This document shows positions 27,071 through 35,844 of a stretch of 64,000 nucleotides of DNA, one piece after another. The position numbers and the translations under genes were made by a program. The first letter of the stretch is position 1. Every line of letters starts with the position of its first letter. The stretch is taken from positions 5,285,001 to 5,349,000 of the forward strand of contig NZ_ASHX02000001.1 in the NCBI RefSeq assembly GCF_000478605.2, read 5' to 3'. The notes below the pieces were generated by a model. The model made no database searches. It saw nothing but the letters and a program-made list of their open reading frames with translations, and was not told the DNA's origin. Source of the stretch: Streptomyces thermolilacinus SPC6 (GTDB lineage: Bacteria > Actinomycetota > Actinomycetes > Streptomycetales > Streptomycetaceae).

Positions 27071-28054
27071 GTGCGACTGCGCACTCCCCTCGCCCTGCTC
27101 GGGGCGGCACTGCTGGTGCTCGTGGGGCCGCCGCTGCTCCAGCCCGGCAGCGGCTCCGACACGGGCACCCACATCCCCGGCCTGCGCCTCATGGTCCCCA
27201 ACACGCCCGGCGGCGGCTACGACATCACCGCCCGCACGGCGGCGAAGAACGCCGAGGAGGCCGGTCTGACCGGCGACGTCGAGGTGTTCAACCTGCCCGG
27301 CGCGGGCGGCACCGTCGGCCTCGCCTCCCTCGTCGGCGAACACGGCAACGGCCGCCTCGCCATGTCCATGGGCCTCGGCGTCGTCGGAGCCGTCCACACG
27401 AACAAGGCGCCCACGACCCTCGCCGACACGACGCCCATCGCCCGGCTCACCGAGGAGCAGGACATCGTCGTCGTGTCGAAGAACTCCCCGTACCGGACCC
27501 TGGGGGACCTGCTGGCCGCCTGGAAGGCCGCCCCGGGCAAGCTGCCCGTCGGCGGCGGCTCATCGCCGGGCGGCCCCGACCACCTCGCGCCGATGCTGAT
27601 GGCGCAGGCGGCCGGGATCCCGCCGAAGTCGGTGAACTACGTGCCGTTCGACGGCGGCGGCGAGCTCCTCGCGTCGATCCTCGGCGACAAGGTGGCCTTC
27701 GGGGTCTCCGGCGTCGGCGAGTACCTGGACCAGATCGAGGCGGGCGAGCTGCGCGTCCTCGCCGTCACCGGCGCGCAGCGCGTCCCCGGCATCGACGCGC
27801 CCACGCTCCGCGAGTCCGGCCTCGACACGGAGTTCACCAACTGGCGCGGCATCGTCGCCCCGCCCGGCCTCACCGAGACCGAACGGGACAAGCTCGTCGG
27901 CCTGGTCACCAAGCTGCACGACTCCCCGCAGTGGCGGGCGTCCCTGGAGAAGAACGGCTGGACCGACGCGTTCCTCGCGGGCGAGGAGTTCGGCGCCTTC
28001 CTCGACGCGCAGGACCAGCGCGTCGCCGACGTCCTGAAGGAGCTCGGCCTGTGA
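27071..28054 (+). CDS. tctC: Tripartite tricarboxylate transporter substrate-binding protein TctC
   Basis: A 327-aa extracytoplasmic binding protein. A short signal segment ([13 protein letters not shown]) precedes the family opening [17 protein letters not shown]. Other typical blocks are [10 protein letters not shown] and [15 protein letters not shown]. It captures citrate or a related carboxylate for the TctAB permease. The GTG start (27071) directly precedes the basic signal region. The stop overlaps the tctB start (GTGA). The promoter must lie in the 126 bp shared with the divergent response regulator gene. Confidence 0.92.
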   Translation: MRLRTPLALLGAALLVLVGPPLLQPGSGSDTGTHIPGLRLMVPNTPGGGYDITARTAAKNAEEAGLTGDVEVFNLPGAGGTVGLASLVGEHGNGRLAMSMGLGVVGAVHTNKAPTTLADTTPIARLTEEQDIVVVSKNSPYRTLGDLLAAWKAAPGKLPVGGGSSPGGPDHLAPMLMAQAAGIPPKSVNYVPFDGGGELLASILGDKVAFGVSGVGEYLDQIEAGELRVLAVTGAQRVPGIDAPTLRESGLDTEFTNWRGIVAPPGLTETERDKLVGLVTKLHDSPQWRASLEKNGWTDAFLAGEEFGAFLDAQDQRVADVLKELGL

Positions 28055-28662
28055 CCCCCCAGTCCCCGACCCCGAACCCCGTCCCCGACCCGGCCCAGCC
28101 CCCTGCCGCGACCCCGACCCCGACCCCGGCGCCGGCCCCGGCCGCGACCCGGCCCCCGGCCCGCGGCCGCCGTGCCTGGCTGCGGGAGCACTCCGAACTC
28201 GGCGTCGGCGCCCTCCTCTTCCTCCTCGGCGTCCTCGTCCTCACCGACGCCGTCACCATGAGCGTGGACCTCGCCCAGCGCGGCCCCGTCGGCCCCCGCA
28301 CCGTGCCGCTCGTCGTCGGCGCCGGACTGCTCCTCGTCGCCGTACTCCTCACCGCGGACGTGCTGCGCGGCGGGCGCGGCGAGGCCGAGGGCGGCGAGGA
28401 CGTCGACCTGTCCGAGCCCGCCGACTGGCGGACCGTGCTGCTCCTCGTCGGGGTGTTCCTCGGCAACGCCGTCCTCATCGGCCCGCTCGGCTTCCCGGTC
28501 TCCGGCGCGCTCCTCTTCTGGGGCTGCGCGTACGCGCTGGGCAGCCGCCGCACCGACCGGGACCCGCTCGTCGCGGCGGTCCTCTCCTTCGTCACGTACT
28601 TCCTCTTCGACCATCTGCTGGGCGTCCCGCTGCCCGGCGGCCCGCTCATGGGAGTGATCTGA
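28051..28662 (+). CDS. tctB: Tripartite tricarboxylate transporter small membrane subunit TctB
   Basis: A 203-aa protein with four predicted membrane helices (from about residue 55), as in TctB. The first about 45 residues are a Pro/Ala/Thr-rich cytoplasmic leader (repeated TP and AP units) not found in typical TctB, so the true family core starts near [14 protein letters not shown]. Its start overlaps tctC and its stop shares one base with the tctA start (TGATG), giving a tightly coupled operon. Confidence 0.88.
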   Translation: MTPQSPTPNPVPDPAQPPAATPTPTPAPAPAATRPPARGRRAWLREHSELGVGALLFLLGVLVLTDAVTMSVDLAQRGPVGPRTVPLVVGAGLLLVAVLLTADVLRGGRGEAEGGEDVDLSEPADWRTVLLLVGVFLGNAVLIGPLGFPVSGALLFWGCAYALGSRRTDRDPLVAAVLSFVTYFLFDHLLGVPLPGGPLMGVI

Positions 28663-30158
28663 TGGATTCCCTGAACTCCCTCATCGACGGCTTCGGCACC
28701 GCCCTCACCCCGGTCAACCTGCTGTGGGCCGCGGTCGGCGTGCTCCTCGGCACCGCCATCGGCGTCCTGCCGGGCATCGGTCCCGCCATGGCCGTCGCGC
28801 TGCTGCTGCCCGTCACCTACGGGCTGGAGCCGACCGGCGCGTTCATCATGTTCGCGGGCATCTACTACGGCGCCATGTTCGGCGGCTCGACCACCTCGAT
28901 CCTGCTCAACACCCCCGGCGAGAGCGCCGCCGTCGTCGCCGCCATCGAAGGCAACCCCATGGCGAAGGCGGGGCGCGGCGCCCAGGCGCTCGCCGCCGCG
29001 GCGGGCGGCCACTTCGCGGGCGGCCTGATCGGCACGGTCCTGCTGGTGGCGCTCGCCCCGGTCGTCGCCGCGCTCGCCGTGGACATCGGCGCGCCCGACT
29101 ACTTCGCCATCATGGTGCTGGCGTTCATCGCCGTCACCTCCGTACTCGGCAGGTCCCGCGTCCGGGGCTTCGCCGCCCTGCTGATCGGCCTCACCATCGG
29201 TCTGGTCGGCCTCGACCGGATGACCGGCCAGGCCCGGCTCACCTTCGGCTCGCTCCAACTCGCCGACGGCATCGACGTGGTCATCGTCGCGGTCGGCCTC
29301 TTCGCCATCGGCGAGGCCCTGTGGGTCGCCGCGCACCTGCGCCGCCACGGCGCCGAGGCCATCCCCGTCGGCCGTCCCTGGCTGGGCCGCTCCGACCTGC
29401 GCCGCACCTGGAAGCCGTGGCTGCGCGGCCCGCTCATCGGCTTCCCGTTCGGCGCGATCCCGGCCGGCGGCGCCGAGATCCCGACGTTCCTGTCGTACGT
29501 CACGGAGAAGCGGCTGTCGAAGCACCGCGACGAGTTCGGGCGCGGCGCCATCGAGGGTGTGGCGGGACCCGAGTCCGCCGCGTCCGCCTCCGCCGCCGGA
29601 ACCCTCGTCTCGATGCTCACCCTGGGGCTGCCCACGACGGCCGTCGCCGCCGTCATGCTCGCCGCGTTCCAGCAGTACGGCATCCAGCCGGGCCCGCTGC
29701 TGTTCGAACGCGAACCGCAGCTCGTGTGGGGCCTGATCGCCTCCCTGTTCATCGGGATGGTGCTGCTGCTGGCGCTGAACCTGCCGCTCGCGCCCGTGTG
29801 GGCGAAGCTGCTGCGGGTGCCCCGCCCCTATCTGTACGCGGGCATCCTGTTCTTCGCCTCCGTCGGCGCCTACGCGGTCGGCGGCGAGGCGCTGGACCTG
29901 GTGATCCTGCTGGTCATCGGCCTCATCGGGTTCGGCATGCGGCGCTACGGGCTGCCGGTGCTGCCCGCCGTGATCGGGGTCATCCTCGGCCCGGCCGCCG
30001 AACAGCAGCTGCGCCGCGCCCTGCAGATCAGCGACGGCAGCCTCACCGGCCTGGTGAACACGCCGTTCTCCGTCGCCGTGTACGCGGTGGTCGCGCTGCT
30101 GCTGGCCTGGCCGCTGATCGGCAAGGTGATCAACCGCCGTCGTAATCTGACGGTATGA
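28662..30158 (+). CDS. tctA: Tripartite tricarboxylate transporter large membrane subunit TctA
   Basis: A 498-aa permease with about 11-12 membrane helices. It has the two internally repeated signature regions of Tct[19 protein letters not shown] near residue 40 and the later block around [12 protein letters not shown] near 320, plus [21 protein letters not shown]. It forms the transport channel of the TctABC system, driven by the ion gradient and fed by TctC. The length is normal for the family. The start overlaps the tctB stop, and the next gene (GNAT) overlaps its stop by 4 bp. Confidence 0.94.
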   Translation: MDSLNSLIDGFGTALTPVNLLWAAVGVLLGTAIGVLPGIGPAMAVALLLPVTYGLEPTGAFIMFAGIYYGAMFGGSTTSILLNTPGESAAVVAAIEGNPMAKAGRGAQALAAAAGGHFAGGLIGTVLLVALAPVVAALAVDIGAPDYFAIMVLAFIAVTSVLGRSRVRGFAALLIGLTIGLVGLDRMTGQARLTFGSLQLADGIDVVIVAVGLFAIGEALWVAAHLRRHGAEAIPVGRPWLGRSDLRRTWKPWLRGPLIGFPFGAIPAGGAEIPTFLSYVTEKRLSKHRDEFGRGAIEGVAGPESAASASAAGTLVSMLTLGLPTTAVAAVMLAAFQQYGIQPGPLLFEREPQLVWGLIASLFIGMVLLLALNLPLAPVWAKLLRVPRPYLYAGILFFASVGAYAVGGEALDLVILLVIGLIGFGMRRYGLPVLPAVIGVILGPAAEQQLRRALQISDGSLTGLVNTPFSVAVYAVVALLLAWPLIGKVINRRRNLTV

Positions 30159-30682
30159 CGAACGCCCCCGACGGCATCCGCCCCGACGGCACCGGCACCG
30201 GCACCGGCACCGGCGGCAACGCCTCCGACCGCACCGGTCCCGACGGCATCCGCCCCGCCGCCCCCGCCGACGTGCCCGCCGTGCGGGCCGTCACCGACGC
30301 GGCCTACCACCACTACATCGAGCGGATCGGTCTCGTACCGGCCCCGATGGAGGCGGACCACGCCGCCGACGTGGCGGCGGGGCGGGTGTTCGTCGCCGGG
30401 GACCCGGTACGCGGCCTGGTCGTCGTCCGCGCCGAGCCCGGCCACCTGTACCTCGACAACGTCGCCGTCCACCCCGACGCCCAGGGCACCGGCCTCGGCC
30501 GCCGCCTCCTCGCCTTCGTCGAGGACCGCGCCCGCGCACTCGGCCTCCCCGAGGTGCGGCTGCTGACGAACGCGATGATGTGGGAGAACCAGCGGATGTA
30601 CGAGCGGTACGGCTACGAGGTCGTCGAGCGCCGCAAGGACGGCCCCTACGACCGCGTCCACTACCGCAAGTCGCTGCCCTGA
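30155..30682 (+). CDS. GNAT-family N-acetyltransferase coupled to tctA
   Basis: A 175-aa acetyltransferase. The first about 35 residues are a Gly/Thr/Asp-rich leader (GTGTGTGTGG), then a single GNAT domain with the acetyl-CoA loop [10 protein letters not shown] (near residue 115) and a C-terminal [16 protein letters not shown] block. The ATGA overlap with tctA makes it the fourth gene of the operon; an acetyltransferase acting on the imported carboxylate's metabolism or on the transporter is possible but unproven. The 3' end overlaps the convergent DUF402 gene by 22 bp. Confidence 0.85.
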   Translation: MTNAPDGIRPDGTGTGTGTGGNASDRTGPDGIRPAAPADVPAVRAVTDAAYHHYIERIGLVPAPMEADHAADVAAGRVFVAGDPVRGLVVVRAEPGHLYLDNVAVHPDAQGTGLGRRLLAFVEDRARALGLPEVRLLTNAMMWENQRMYERYGYEVVERRKDGPYDRVHYRKSLP

Positions 30683-31143
30683 CGGGCCAGGGCCTCCAGC
30701 GCGTCCAGCGCCTCCACCGCGCGGGCGGCCGCGTCCGGGTCCCGCCCGGCGAGGCCGCTCGCCGCGAACTCGTCCTCGTCCAGGCGCAGTACGAGCCGCC
30801 GGTCCGCCGACACCCACAGGTCCAGGTCCAGGTCCTCCACGACGACCTCCGCCTCCCGCACGTCGGCGGGCCGGGTGATGTCGCAGTACCAGCCCTTCAG
30901 CGTCCCGTCGGCGGCCCGCACCTCCTTCACCGAGTACCACCGGTCCCGCCGGTAGTGCTCGGTGAACACGTCCCCGGGCTCGAACCGCACGAAGCCGAAG
31001 TCCCGCACTCCCTCGCCCGCCCACGCCGCGCGGACGGTGAGCACCGTGCCGTCGTCGGACACCACCTCGGCCGTGTAACGGATCTTCGTACGCCCCGCCT
31101 TCACGAGGACGACGTCCACGACGTCACCCGAGCGTGCGGACAT
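30661..31143 (-). CDS. DUF402 domain protein
   Basis: A 160-aa protein of the DUF402 (YgaC/FAU-1-like) family. Characteristic blocks are EPGDVFTEHYRRDRWYSVKEVR and WYCDITRP, then VEDLDLDLWV and a C-terminal helix. Relatives act as nucleoside di/triphosphate phosphatases or RNA-binding factors. ATG 31143 begins a plausible core and its start overlaps the stop of the upstream GNAT gene (20 bp), so the two are co-transcribed. Precise activity is unknown. Confidence 0.82.
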   Translation of the reverse strand: MSARSGDVVDVVLVKAGRTKIRYTAEVVSDDGTVLTVRAAWAGEGVRDFGFVRFEPGDVFTEHYRRDRWYSVKEVRAADGTLKGWYCDITRPADVREAEVVVEDLDLDLWVSADRRLVLRLDEDEFAASGLAGRDPDAAARAVEALDALEALARQGSDLR

Positions 31144-32047
31144 GGCGCACCTCCGTCGCGCACGGCTCGTACCCGAAGCGCCGGTTGATCGCGAGCATCG
31201 GGCCGTTCTCGGAGTCGTTGCTCGTGTACGCCTCCACACACCCGGCCGCGCGGGCCCGGCGCAGCGACTCGGCCTTGGCGAGCGTGGCGAGGCCCCGCCC
31301 CCGGTGGGCGCGCAGCGTGCCCGTCATCGCCGACACGTACCGCCCCTCGCCGTCCGTGTGGGCGGCGCTGAACGCGGCGACGGCCCCGTCCACCAGCACC
31401 ACCGCCGTCAGCTCCCGGTCGAGCAGCGGGTCGTTCCAGGTGTCGGCGAGCCACTCCTCGTAGTCGACCGGGCCGAACGGGATGTCGGTCGGCTCGTCCG
31501 CCGTGACCTCCACGTCCGCCGCGTACACCGGCCGCGGGTCGGCCGCGAAGTCCGCCGCCGTACGCAGCTCCACACCGGGCGGCAGCACGTCCGGCGGCTC
31601 CGGCAGCGCGGCGGAGGCCAGGTCGAGCCGCTGGTAGCGCAGGGTGCGCGTGGGCCGGTAGCCGCGCGCCCCGGCGAACGCCCTGCACTCCGGCGCGTCC
31701 AGCACCCAGGTGTACACCTCTCTGGCGCCGAGGCCCGCCAGGTACTCCTCGGCGGTGCCCAGCAGCGCCCCGCCCACCCCGTGGCCCCGGTGGGCCGGAT
31801 CGACGAGCGGCGTCGCGAACGCCTGCCCCGGCTCGGAACTCTCGTACGCCAGGCCCGCGTTGGCGTAGCCGACGACCTCCCCGTCCCGCTCGGCCACGAG
31901 CATCAGATAGCGGCGGGCGGGCGGCGCGGCCCGGTGCTCGTTCACCATGGACGCGGGTGTCGTGACGGTGTACGGCGCGGCGGCGCGCCGCACCCGTACG
32001 GCCGCCGCCGCGTCGGCGGGCTGGAACTCACGGACGATCACAGTCAT
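31124..32047 (-). CDS. Double-domain GNAT acetyltransferase
   Basis: A 307-aa protein with two GNAT folds in tandem. The N-terminal domain carries HRGHGVGGALL (about residue 90), the C-terminal domain HRGRGLATLAKAESL (about 250) followed by NDSENGPMLAINRRFGYEP. Such fused acetyltransferases include mycothiol synthase (MshD) relatives, but the flanking genes give no link to mycothiol, so the substrate stays open. It is first in an operon with the DUF402 gene and divergent from the GntR gene. Confidence 0.85.
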   Translation of the reverse strand: MTVIVREFQPADAAAAVRVRRAAAPYTVTTPASMVNEHRAAPPARRYLMLVAERDGEVVGYANAGLAYESSEPGQAFATPLVDPAHRGHGVGGALLGTAEEYLAGLGAREVYTWVLDAPECRAFAGARGYRPTRTLRYQRLDLASAALPEPPDVLPPGVELRTAADFAADPRPVYAADVEVTADEPTDIPFGPVDYEEWLADTWNDPLLDRELTAVVLVDGAVAAFSAAHTDGEGRYVSAMTGTLRAHRGRGLATLAKAESLRRARAAGCVEAYTSNDSENGPMLAINRRFGYEPCATEVRHVRTLG

Positions 32048-32119
32048 GGACGCCGACGCTACGCGCGCCACCGCCCCCGCCGCCTCCGGATTTCCGCCCG
32101 GTGGGGGAGAATCGGCCGC

Positions 32120-32494
32120 GTGACGCTGAAGATCGCCCTCGACCCGGAGTCGACGACCGCGCCGTACGAGCAGCTGCGCGCCCAGATCGCCGGACAGGCC
32201 CGGTCCGGCAGGCTGCCGGTCGGCTACAAGCTGCCCACCGTCCGAGGACTGGCGGAGGAGCTGGGTCTCGCCGCGAACACGGTCGCCAAGGCGTACCGGG
32301 CGCTGGAGACGGACGGCGTGATCGAGACCCGGGGCCGCGCCGGAACGTACGTCGCCGCGGCGGGCGACGCCGCCGAACGCCACGCGGCCGCGGCGGCCGC
32401 CGCCTACGCCCGTGAGGCCCGCCGACTGGGCCTCACCCGCGCCGAGGCCCAGTCGGCGGTGACCGACGCGCTGCGCGCGGTGTACGGGTCGTAG
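32120..32494 (+). CDS. GntR regulator, YtrA subfamily
   Basis: A 124-aa regulator. It has a winged helix-turn-helix with YEQLRAQIAGQARSG, LPTVRGLAEELGLAANTVAKAYRALE and the GRAGTYV wing, then only a short dimerisation helix (about 45 residues), which is the YtrA layout. YtrA-type regulators usually control ABC exporters or cell-envelope genes. No ABC genes are adjacent here; the divergent neighbour is the double GNAT gene, a possible target. GTG start at 32120. Confidence 0.88.
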   Translation: MTLKIALDPESTTAPYEQLRAQIAGQARSGRLPVGYKLPTVRGLAEELGLAANTVAKAYRALETDGVIETRGRAGTYVAAAGDAAERHAAAAAAAYAREARRLGLTRAEAQSAVTDALRAVYGS

Positions 32495-32587
32495 AGCGCG
32501 CCTACGGGGCCCACGCGGCGCGCGCGGCAGGGGCGTACGGGCGTACGGGTACGCCGGGCTCGCGACCTCGTACGCCTGCCGCGCGCC

Positions 32588-33679
32588 CTACAGGTACAGC
32601 CCCGCGCTCGGAGTGCGGGGCTCGGGCAGCGCCGTCGGGCTGGTGCCGCGCCGCAGGGCGTACAGCTCCGCGAGGGTGGCGCCCTCGCGGCCGACGCCGT
32701 CCTCCCGGCCCAGCCAGCCGACCGCCTCGGCGCGGGTCAGCGGCCCCACCTCCACGCGGGCCAGGCACCGGCCGGGCCGGACGACCGCGGGGTGCAGGCG
32801 CTCCAGGTCCTCGTTGGTGGTGACGCCCACCAGGACGTTGCGCCCCTGGCCCAGCAGCCCGTCCGTGAGGTTCAGCAGCCGCGACAGGGCCTGCCCCGCC
32901 GTGTGCTTGGCCTCGCCGCGGATCAGCTCGTCGCAGTCCTCCAGGAGCAGCAGCCGCCAGCGGCTCTTGGCCGTGCCGTCGTCCTCGCCGATCGCGATGT
33001 CCATCAGATAGCCGATGTCCCCGAACAGCCGCTCGGGGTCGAGGACGCAGTCCACCTGGCACCAGTCCCGCCACTCCCGGGCGAGGGTGCGCAGCGCGGA
33101 CGTCTTGCCGGTGCCCGGCGGGCCGTGCAGGAGCAGCAGCCGCCCCGAGACGTCGTCGGGCGTGACCTTCATCAGCCGGTCCAGCGCGTCCGCGACGGGC
33201 GCCGTGTAGTTGGGCCGTACGTCCTCCCAGGCGCCGGCGGCGATCTGGCGGGTCGTCCGGTACGGGCCGCGGCGCGGCGACATGTACCAGAAGCCCATGG
33301 CCACGTCGTCGGGGCGCGGCTCCGGCTCGTCCTGCGCGCCGTCCGTCGCCTGTGCGAGTACCCGTTCGGCGAGGCCGTCGTCCACGGCGGTGACCGTGAC
33401 GTCGGCGCCGCGGCTCCAGCGGGAGACGAGCAGCGTCCAGCCCTCGCCCTCCGCGAGAACGGCGCTGCGGTCGTCCGCGCGGGCCGAGCGCAGCACGGCC
33501 GCGCCCGGAGGGAGCAGCGTCGCCCCCGGCTTCACCCGGTCGAGGCTGCGGCTGCGCGAGTGCGGCTGCTCACCGGTCGTGAAACGGCCGAGGAACAGCG
33601 CGTCCACCACGTCGGAGGGGGAGTCGCTGTCGTCCACGGTGAGCCGGATCGGCAGGGCGTCCTGCGGGTTGGCTGACAT
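32588..33679 (-). CDS. AAA-family ATPase with DUF5925-like N-terminal domain
   Basis: A 363-aa protein. The N-terminal about 150 residues form a separate domain (IRLTVDDSDSPSDVVDALFLG at the start). The AAA domain has Walker A GPPGTGKTS (near residue 195), Walker B LLLLEDCDE (near 245), sensor-1 GVTTNED (near 290) and an arginine-finger-like RPGRC segment. Start chosen at ATG 33679 (MSANPQ) because the in-frame upstream extension is low-complexity. It is a single-gene unit. A remodelling role is likely from the family; its target is unknown. Confidence 0.85.
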   Translation of the reverse strand: MSANPQDALPIRLTVDDSDSPSDVVDALFLGRFTTGEQPHSRSRSLDRVKPGATLLPPGAAVLRSARADDRSAVLAEGEGWTLLVSRWSRGADVTVTAVDDGLAERVLAQATDGAQDEPEPRPDDVAMGFWYMSPRRGPYRTTRQIAAGAWEDVRPNYTAPVADALDRLMKVTPDDVSGRLLLLHGPPGTGKTSALRTLAREWRDWCQVDCVLDPERLFGDIGYLMDIAIGEDDGTAKSRWRLLLLEDCDELIRGEAKHTAGQALSRLLNLTDGLLGQGRNVLVGVTTNEDLERLHPAVVRPGRCLARVEVGPLTRAEAVGWLGREDGVGREGATLAELYALRRGTSPTALPEPRTPSAGLYL

Positions 33680-34144
33680 GGCCCCATGATCCGGCACACC
33701 CGCCTCGCCCGCACCGGTTTTTGCCCCCGCCGCGCCGCGTGTCCGGTCCGCGCCCGCCGCCCGGCGCCGCGTGGCCCCGTCGCGGATGCCCTCGTCCGGT
33801 GGCGCGTCCCGGCCGTGGACGCACCGCCCCGAGCCGCCTCGCGCGGGCGCCCCGGACCCCGTACGCGCGAAGGAAGGTTGTCCGTCGGCCGGGTGAACGT
33901 CCGGTGTGTCGCGGGGACCGGAGACCGCCCCGGCGGAGTGCGCCGAAGGGCGGTCGGCCGGGCGCGCGGGAGAAGCGCGCAGGTCAGCCCAACACCACCG
34001 GCGCGCACCCGAGTTGGGCGTCGTGCACGGAACGCGCCGCTCCGTTCGGGCGAATGTCCAAGCGATTGCTGTCGTGTCTATTGGCATGCACACGGCGCCC
34101 TGCTACCAAGGGTCACGCAGTGATCCTGCTAACAGGGGGTTCCA
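33680..34144. other. Intergenic region between the AAA ATPase and the SGNH esterase
   Basis: 465 bp, no supported gene. The first 370 bp are ordinary GC-rich sequence. From about 34050 the DNA is less GC-rich and probably holds the esterase promoter: it contains ATGTCCAAGCGATTGCT (34054-34070), nearly identical to a TetR-associated site near the MaoC gene, and two CCTGCTA repeats near 34100 and 34126. Confidence 0.5.
34054..34070. promoter_or_regulatory. Possible distant site for the MaoC-linked TetR regulator
   Basis: ATGTCCAAGCGATTGCT differs at one of 17 positions from 55687-55703, the site before the MaoC gene. It lies 75 bp before the esterase start. The mismatch breaks the central AAGCGCTT palindrome, so binding is uncertain. 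Confidence 0.35.
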
Positions 34145-34951
34145 TTGAAAACGTCCCGCGTTGCCGCTCTCGCGTCTTCGCTCTTCCTCGGTGCCGCTCT
34201 CACGCTGACCGGTGCGGGGGCCGCGCAGGCCAACTCCTCGGCCGCCGTCGACTACGTGGCTCTCGGCGACTCCTACTCCTCCGGCGTCGGAGCCGGCGCG
34301 TACGACACCGCCAGCGGCTCGTGCAAGCGCACACCCCGCGCCTACCCCGCCCTCTGGGCGGCCGCCAACGCCCCGTCGTCGTTCGCGTTCACCGCCTGCT
34401 CGGGCGCGCAGACGACCGATGTGACGGCTAGCCAGCTCGGGCCGCTCAACAGCGGGACGGACCTCGTCTCCCTCACCGTCGGCGGCAACGACGCGGGCTT
34501 CGCCGACGTGATGACCACCTGCGTCCTCCAGTCCGAGGCCACCTGCATCTCACGCGTCAACCAGGCCAAGAGCTACGTCGATACGACGCTGCCCGGCCGC
34601 CTCGACACCACGTACCGGGCCATCCGCGGCAAGGCCCCGGCCGCCCGGGTCGTCGTCCTCGGCTACCCGCGCTTCTACAAGCTCGACGGCAGCTGCATCG
34701 CCGGGCTGACCGAGAACGAGCGGCGCGCCATCAACGGCGCCGCCGACCACCTCAACACCGCCCTGGCCAAGCGCGCCGCCGACCACGGCTTCGCCTGGGC
34801 CGGCGTCGTGTCGAACTTCACCGGCCACGAGATCTGCTCCGGCTCCCCGTGGCTGCACAGCGTCAACTGGCTCAACATCGGCGAGTCGTACCACCCGACG
34901 GCCGCCGGTCAGTCGGGCGGCTACCTCCCGGCCTTCCGGAACGCCGCGTAG
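34145..34951 (+). CDS. Secreted SGNH/GDSL esterase-lipase
   Basis: A 268-aa secreted hydrolase. The likely start is TTG 34145, with a GGGGG site upstream and a good signal peptide that ends near AAQANS (about residue 30). Block I is ALGDSYSSG (nucleophile Ser), block III VGGNDAGF (oxyanion Gly/Asn) and block V SYHPTAAG (catalytic His). The usual Asp two residues before His is missing (GESYH), which fits the Ser-His dyad seen in some Streptomyces esterases. Six Cys can form three disulfides. It acts outside the cell on fatty esters and ends in a strong terminator. Confidence 0.92.
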   Translation: MKTSRVAALASSLFLGAALTLTGAGAAQANSSAAVDYVALGDSYSSGVGAGAYDTASGSCKRTPRAYPALWAAANAPSSFAFTACSGAQTTDVTASQLGPLNSGTDLVSLTVGGNDAGFADVMTTCVLQSEATCISRVNQAKSYVDTTLPGRLDTTYRAIRGKAPAARVVVLGYPRFYKLDGSCIAGLTENERRAINGAADHLNTALAKRAADHGFAWAGVVSNFTGHEICSGSPWLHSVNWLNIGESYHPTAAGQSGGYLPAFRNAA

Positions 34952-34968
34952 CGGCGGGCGCACCGCCC

Positions 34969-35008
34969 GGCCGGGCGGCGGGGGTCGAGCACACCCCGCC
35001 GCCCGGCC
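34969..35008 (+). terminator. Strong hairpin terminator after the esterase gene
   Basis: A perfect 15-bp stem: GGCCGGGCGGCGGGG (34969-34983) with its complement at 34994-35008, loop 10 nt. Confidence 0.85.
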
Positions 35009-35243
35009 GTCACGCCACCGCCCGCGAACGGCCCTCCCGCGGGCCCTTCCCACGACCCCTCGGGCGCGCCCCTCGGCACCCCTCCCCGCGCCCCGCTCGG
35101 CACTTCGCTCCGCACCCCGCCGAGAGCGCCGGACGCCCTTCCAACTCACCCTGGAACCAGACGTATTCGAAGAGTCACCGCCAACCCGCTTATGTGTGCG
35201 GTGAATGGCGATACCGGGATACACGACTGCGATGCGGGGACGA

Positions 35244-35249
35244 TAGGGT
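35244..35249 (+). promoter_or_regulatory. Candidate -10 box for the 87-aa gene
   Basis: TAGGGT is a common Streptomyces -10 form and lies about 45 bp before ATG 35295. No clear -35 is visible, so the sigma factor is unknown. Confidence 0.35.
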
Positions 35250-35294
35250 TAACGTTGGCCCGGGCCGGGTGCCCTTGTACGGGTGGGGAGTGTC

Positions 35295-35558
35295 ATGGAA
35301 CAGATAGCAATGCGCAGCAGGCCACGCGTGCCTGCCATCACCTGCGGGAGCAGCGCGACCAGTTCGCGTCTCGACCGCCACCTCGCGGTGCTCGGAGGCC
35401 CCGCCATCCCGCAGCGCGAGACCGCCGAGGCCACGTCCCTCATGCTGGAACTGACGTCGCGTGACGTCGCACGCAGGCATCGCAGCAGGAGCGCGCGCGT
35501 CTCGCTCTTCGCACCGCTCCGCCGACTGCGCCGCTCACTCTTCGGCAACCACGGCTGA
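35295..35558 (+). CDS. Small basic protein of unknown function
   Basis: An 87-aa protein, Arg-rich and without membrane segment or signal peptide. The N-terminal half has CGSSATSSRLDRHLAVLGG, the middle a helix (AEATSLMLELTSRDVARRH), and the C-terminal part a cluster of Arg with LFAPLRRLRRSLFG. GGGGAG precedes ATG 35295. I recall near-identical small proteins in other Streptomyces, which suggests real conservation, but no function is known to me. The basic amphipathic end could bind nucleic acid or membrane. Confidence 0.75.
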   Translation: MEQIAMRSRPRVPAITCGSSATSSRLDRHLAVLGGPAIPQRETAEATSLMLELTSRDVARRHRSRSARVSLFAPLRRLRRSLFGNHG

Positions 35559-35844
35559 GACGGGCCCTCCCTCAGGACGCTTCGGCTCCGGGGCGGCCGA
35601 GCCTGCGCCGACAGGACCCGCTCGCCGCCCCGCCCTCCCCGGGACCGCACCCCCGCCCACGGTCCCGACCCGCGCCGCCCGCCCCGTACCGCGACCGCCA
35701 CCCGCCTCGTACGCGACCACACCCAAGCCCGCCCCGCGAGGCCCGCGTCGAGGCCCCCGGCCCACGCGACGGCCACCCGGCCCCACGCGCGGCACCCCGG
35801 CTCCCGTGCGGCCGGCGACCGGCGGTCAGCAGCCGCCCCCGCCC
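35559..35844. other. Gene-poor spacer
   Basis: 286 bp of very GC-rich, proline/arginine-codon-like low-complexity sequence between the small gene and the convergent CoA-transferase. No gene or clear signal seen. Confidence 0.5.

Larger units (their letters stand above)
34952..35294. other. Intergenic region between esterase and 87-aa gene
   Basis: 343 bp. It starts with a perfect hairpin terminator (34969-35008). The middle is GC-rich without a gene. The last 130 bp are less GC-rich and hold a probable promoter (TAGGGT at 35244) for the small gene. Confidence 0.55.

Noticed and set aside
30155-30260. Repeat-driven frameshift at the GTGTGTG-like start of the GNAT gene
   Set aside because: The repeated GGCACC units only lengthen a Gly/Thr leader; the frame stays open into a complete GNAT domain.
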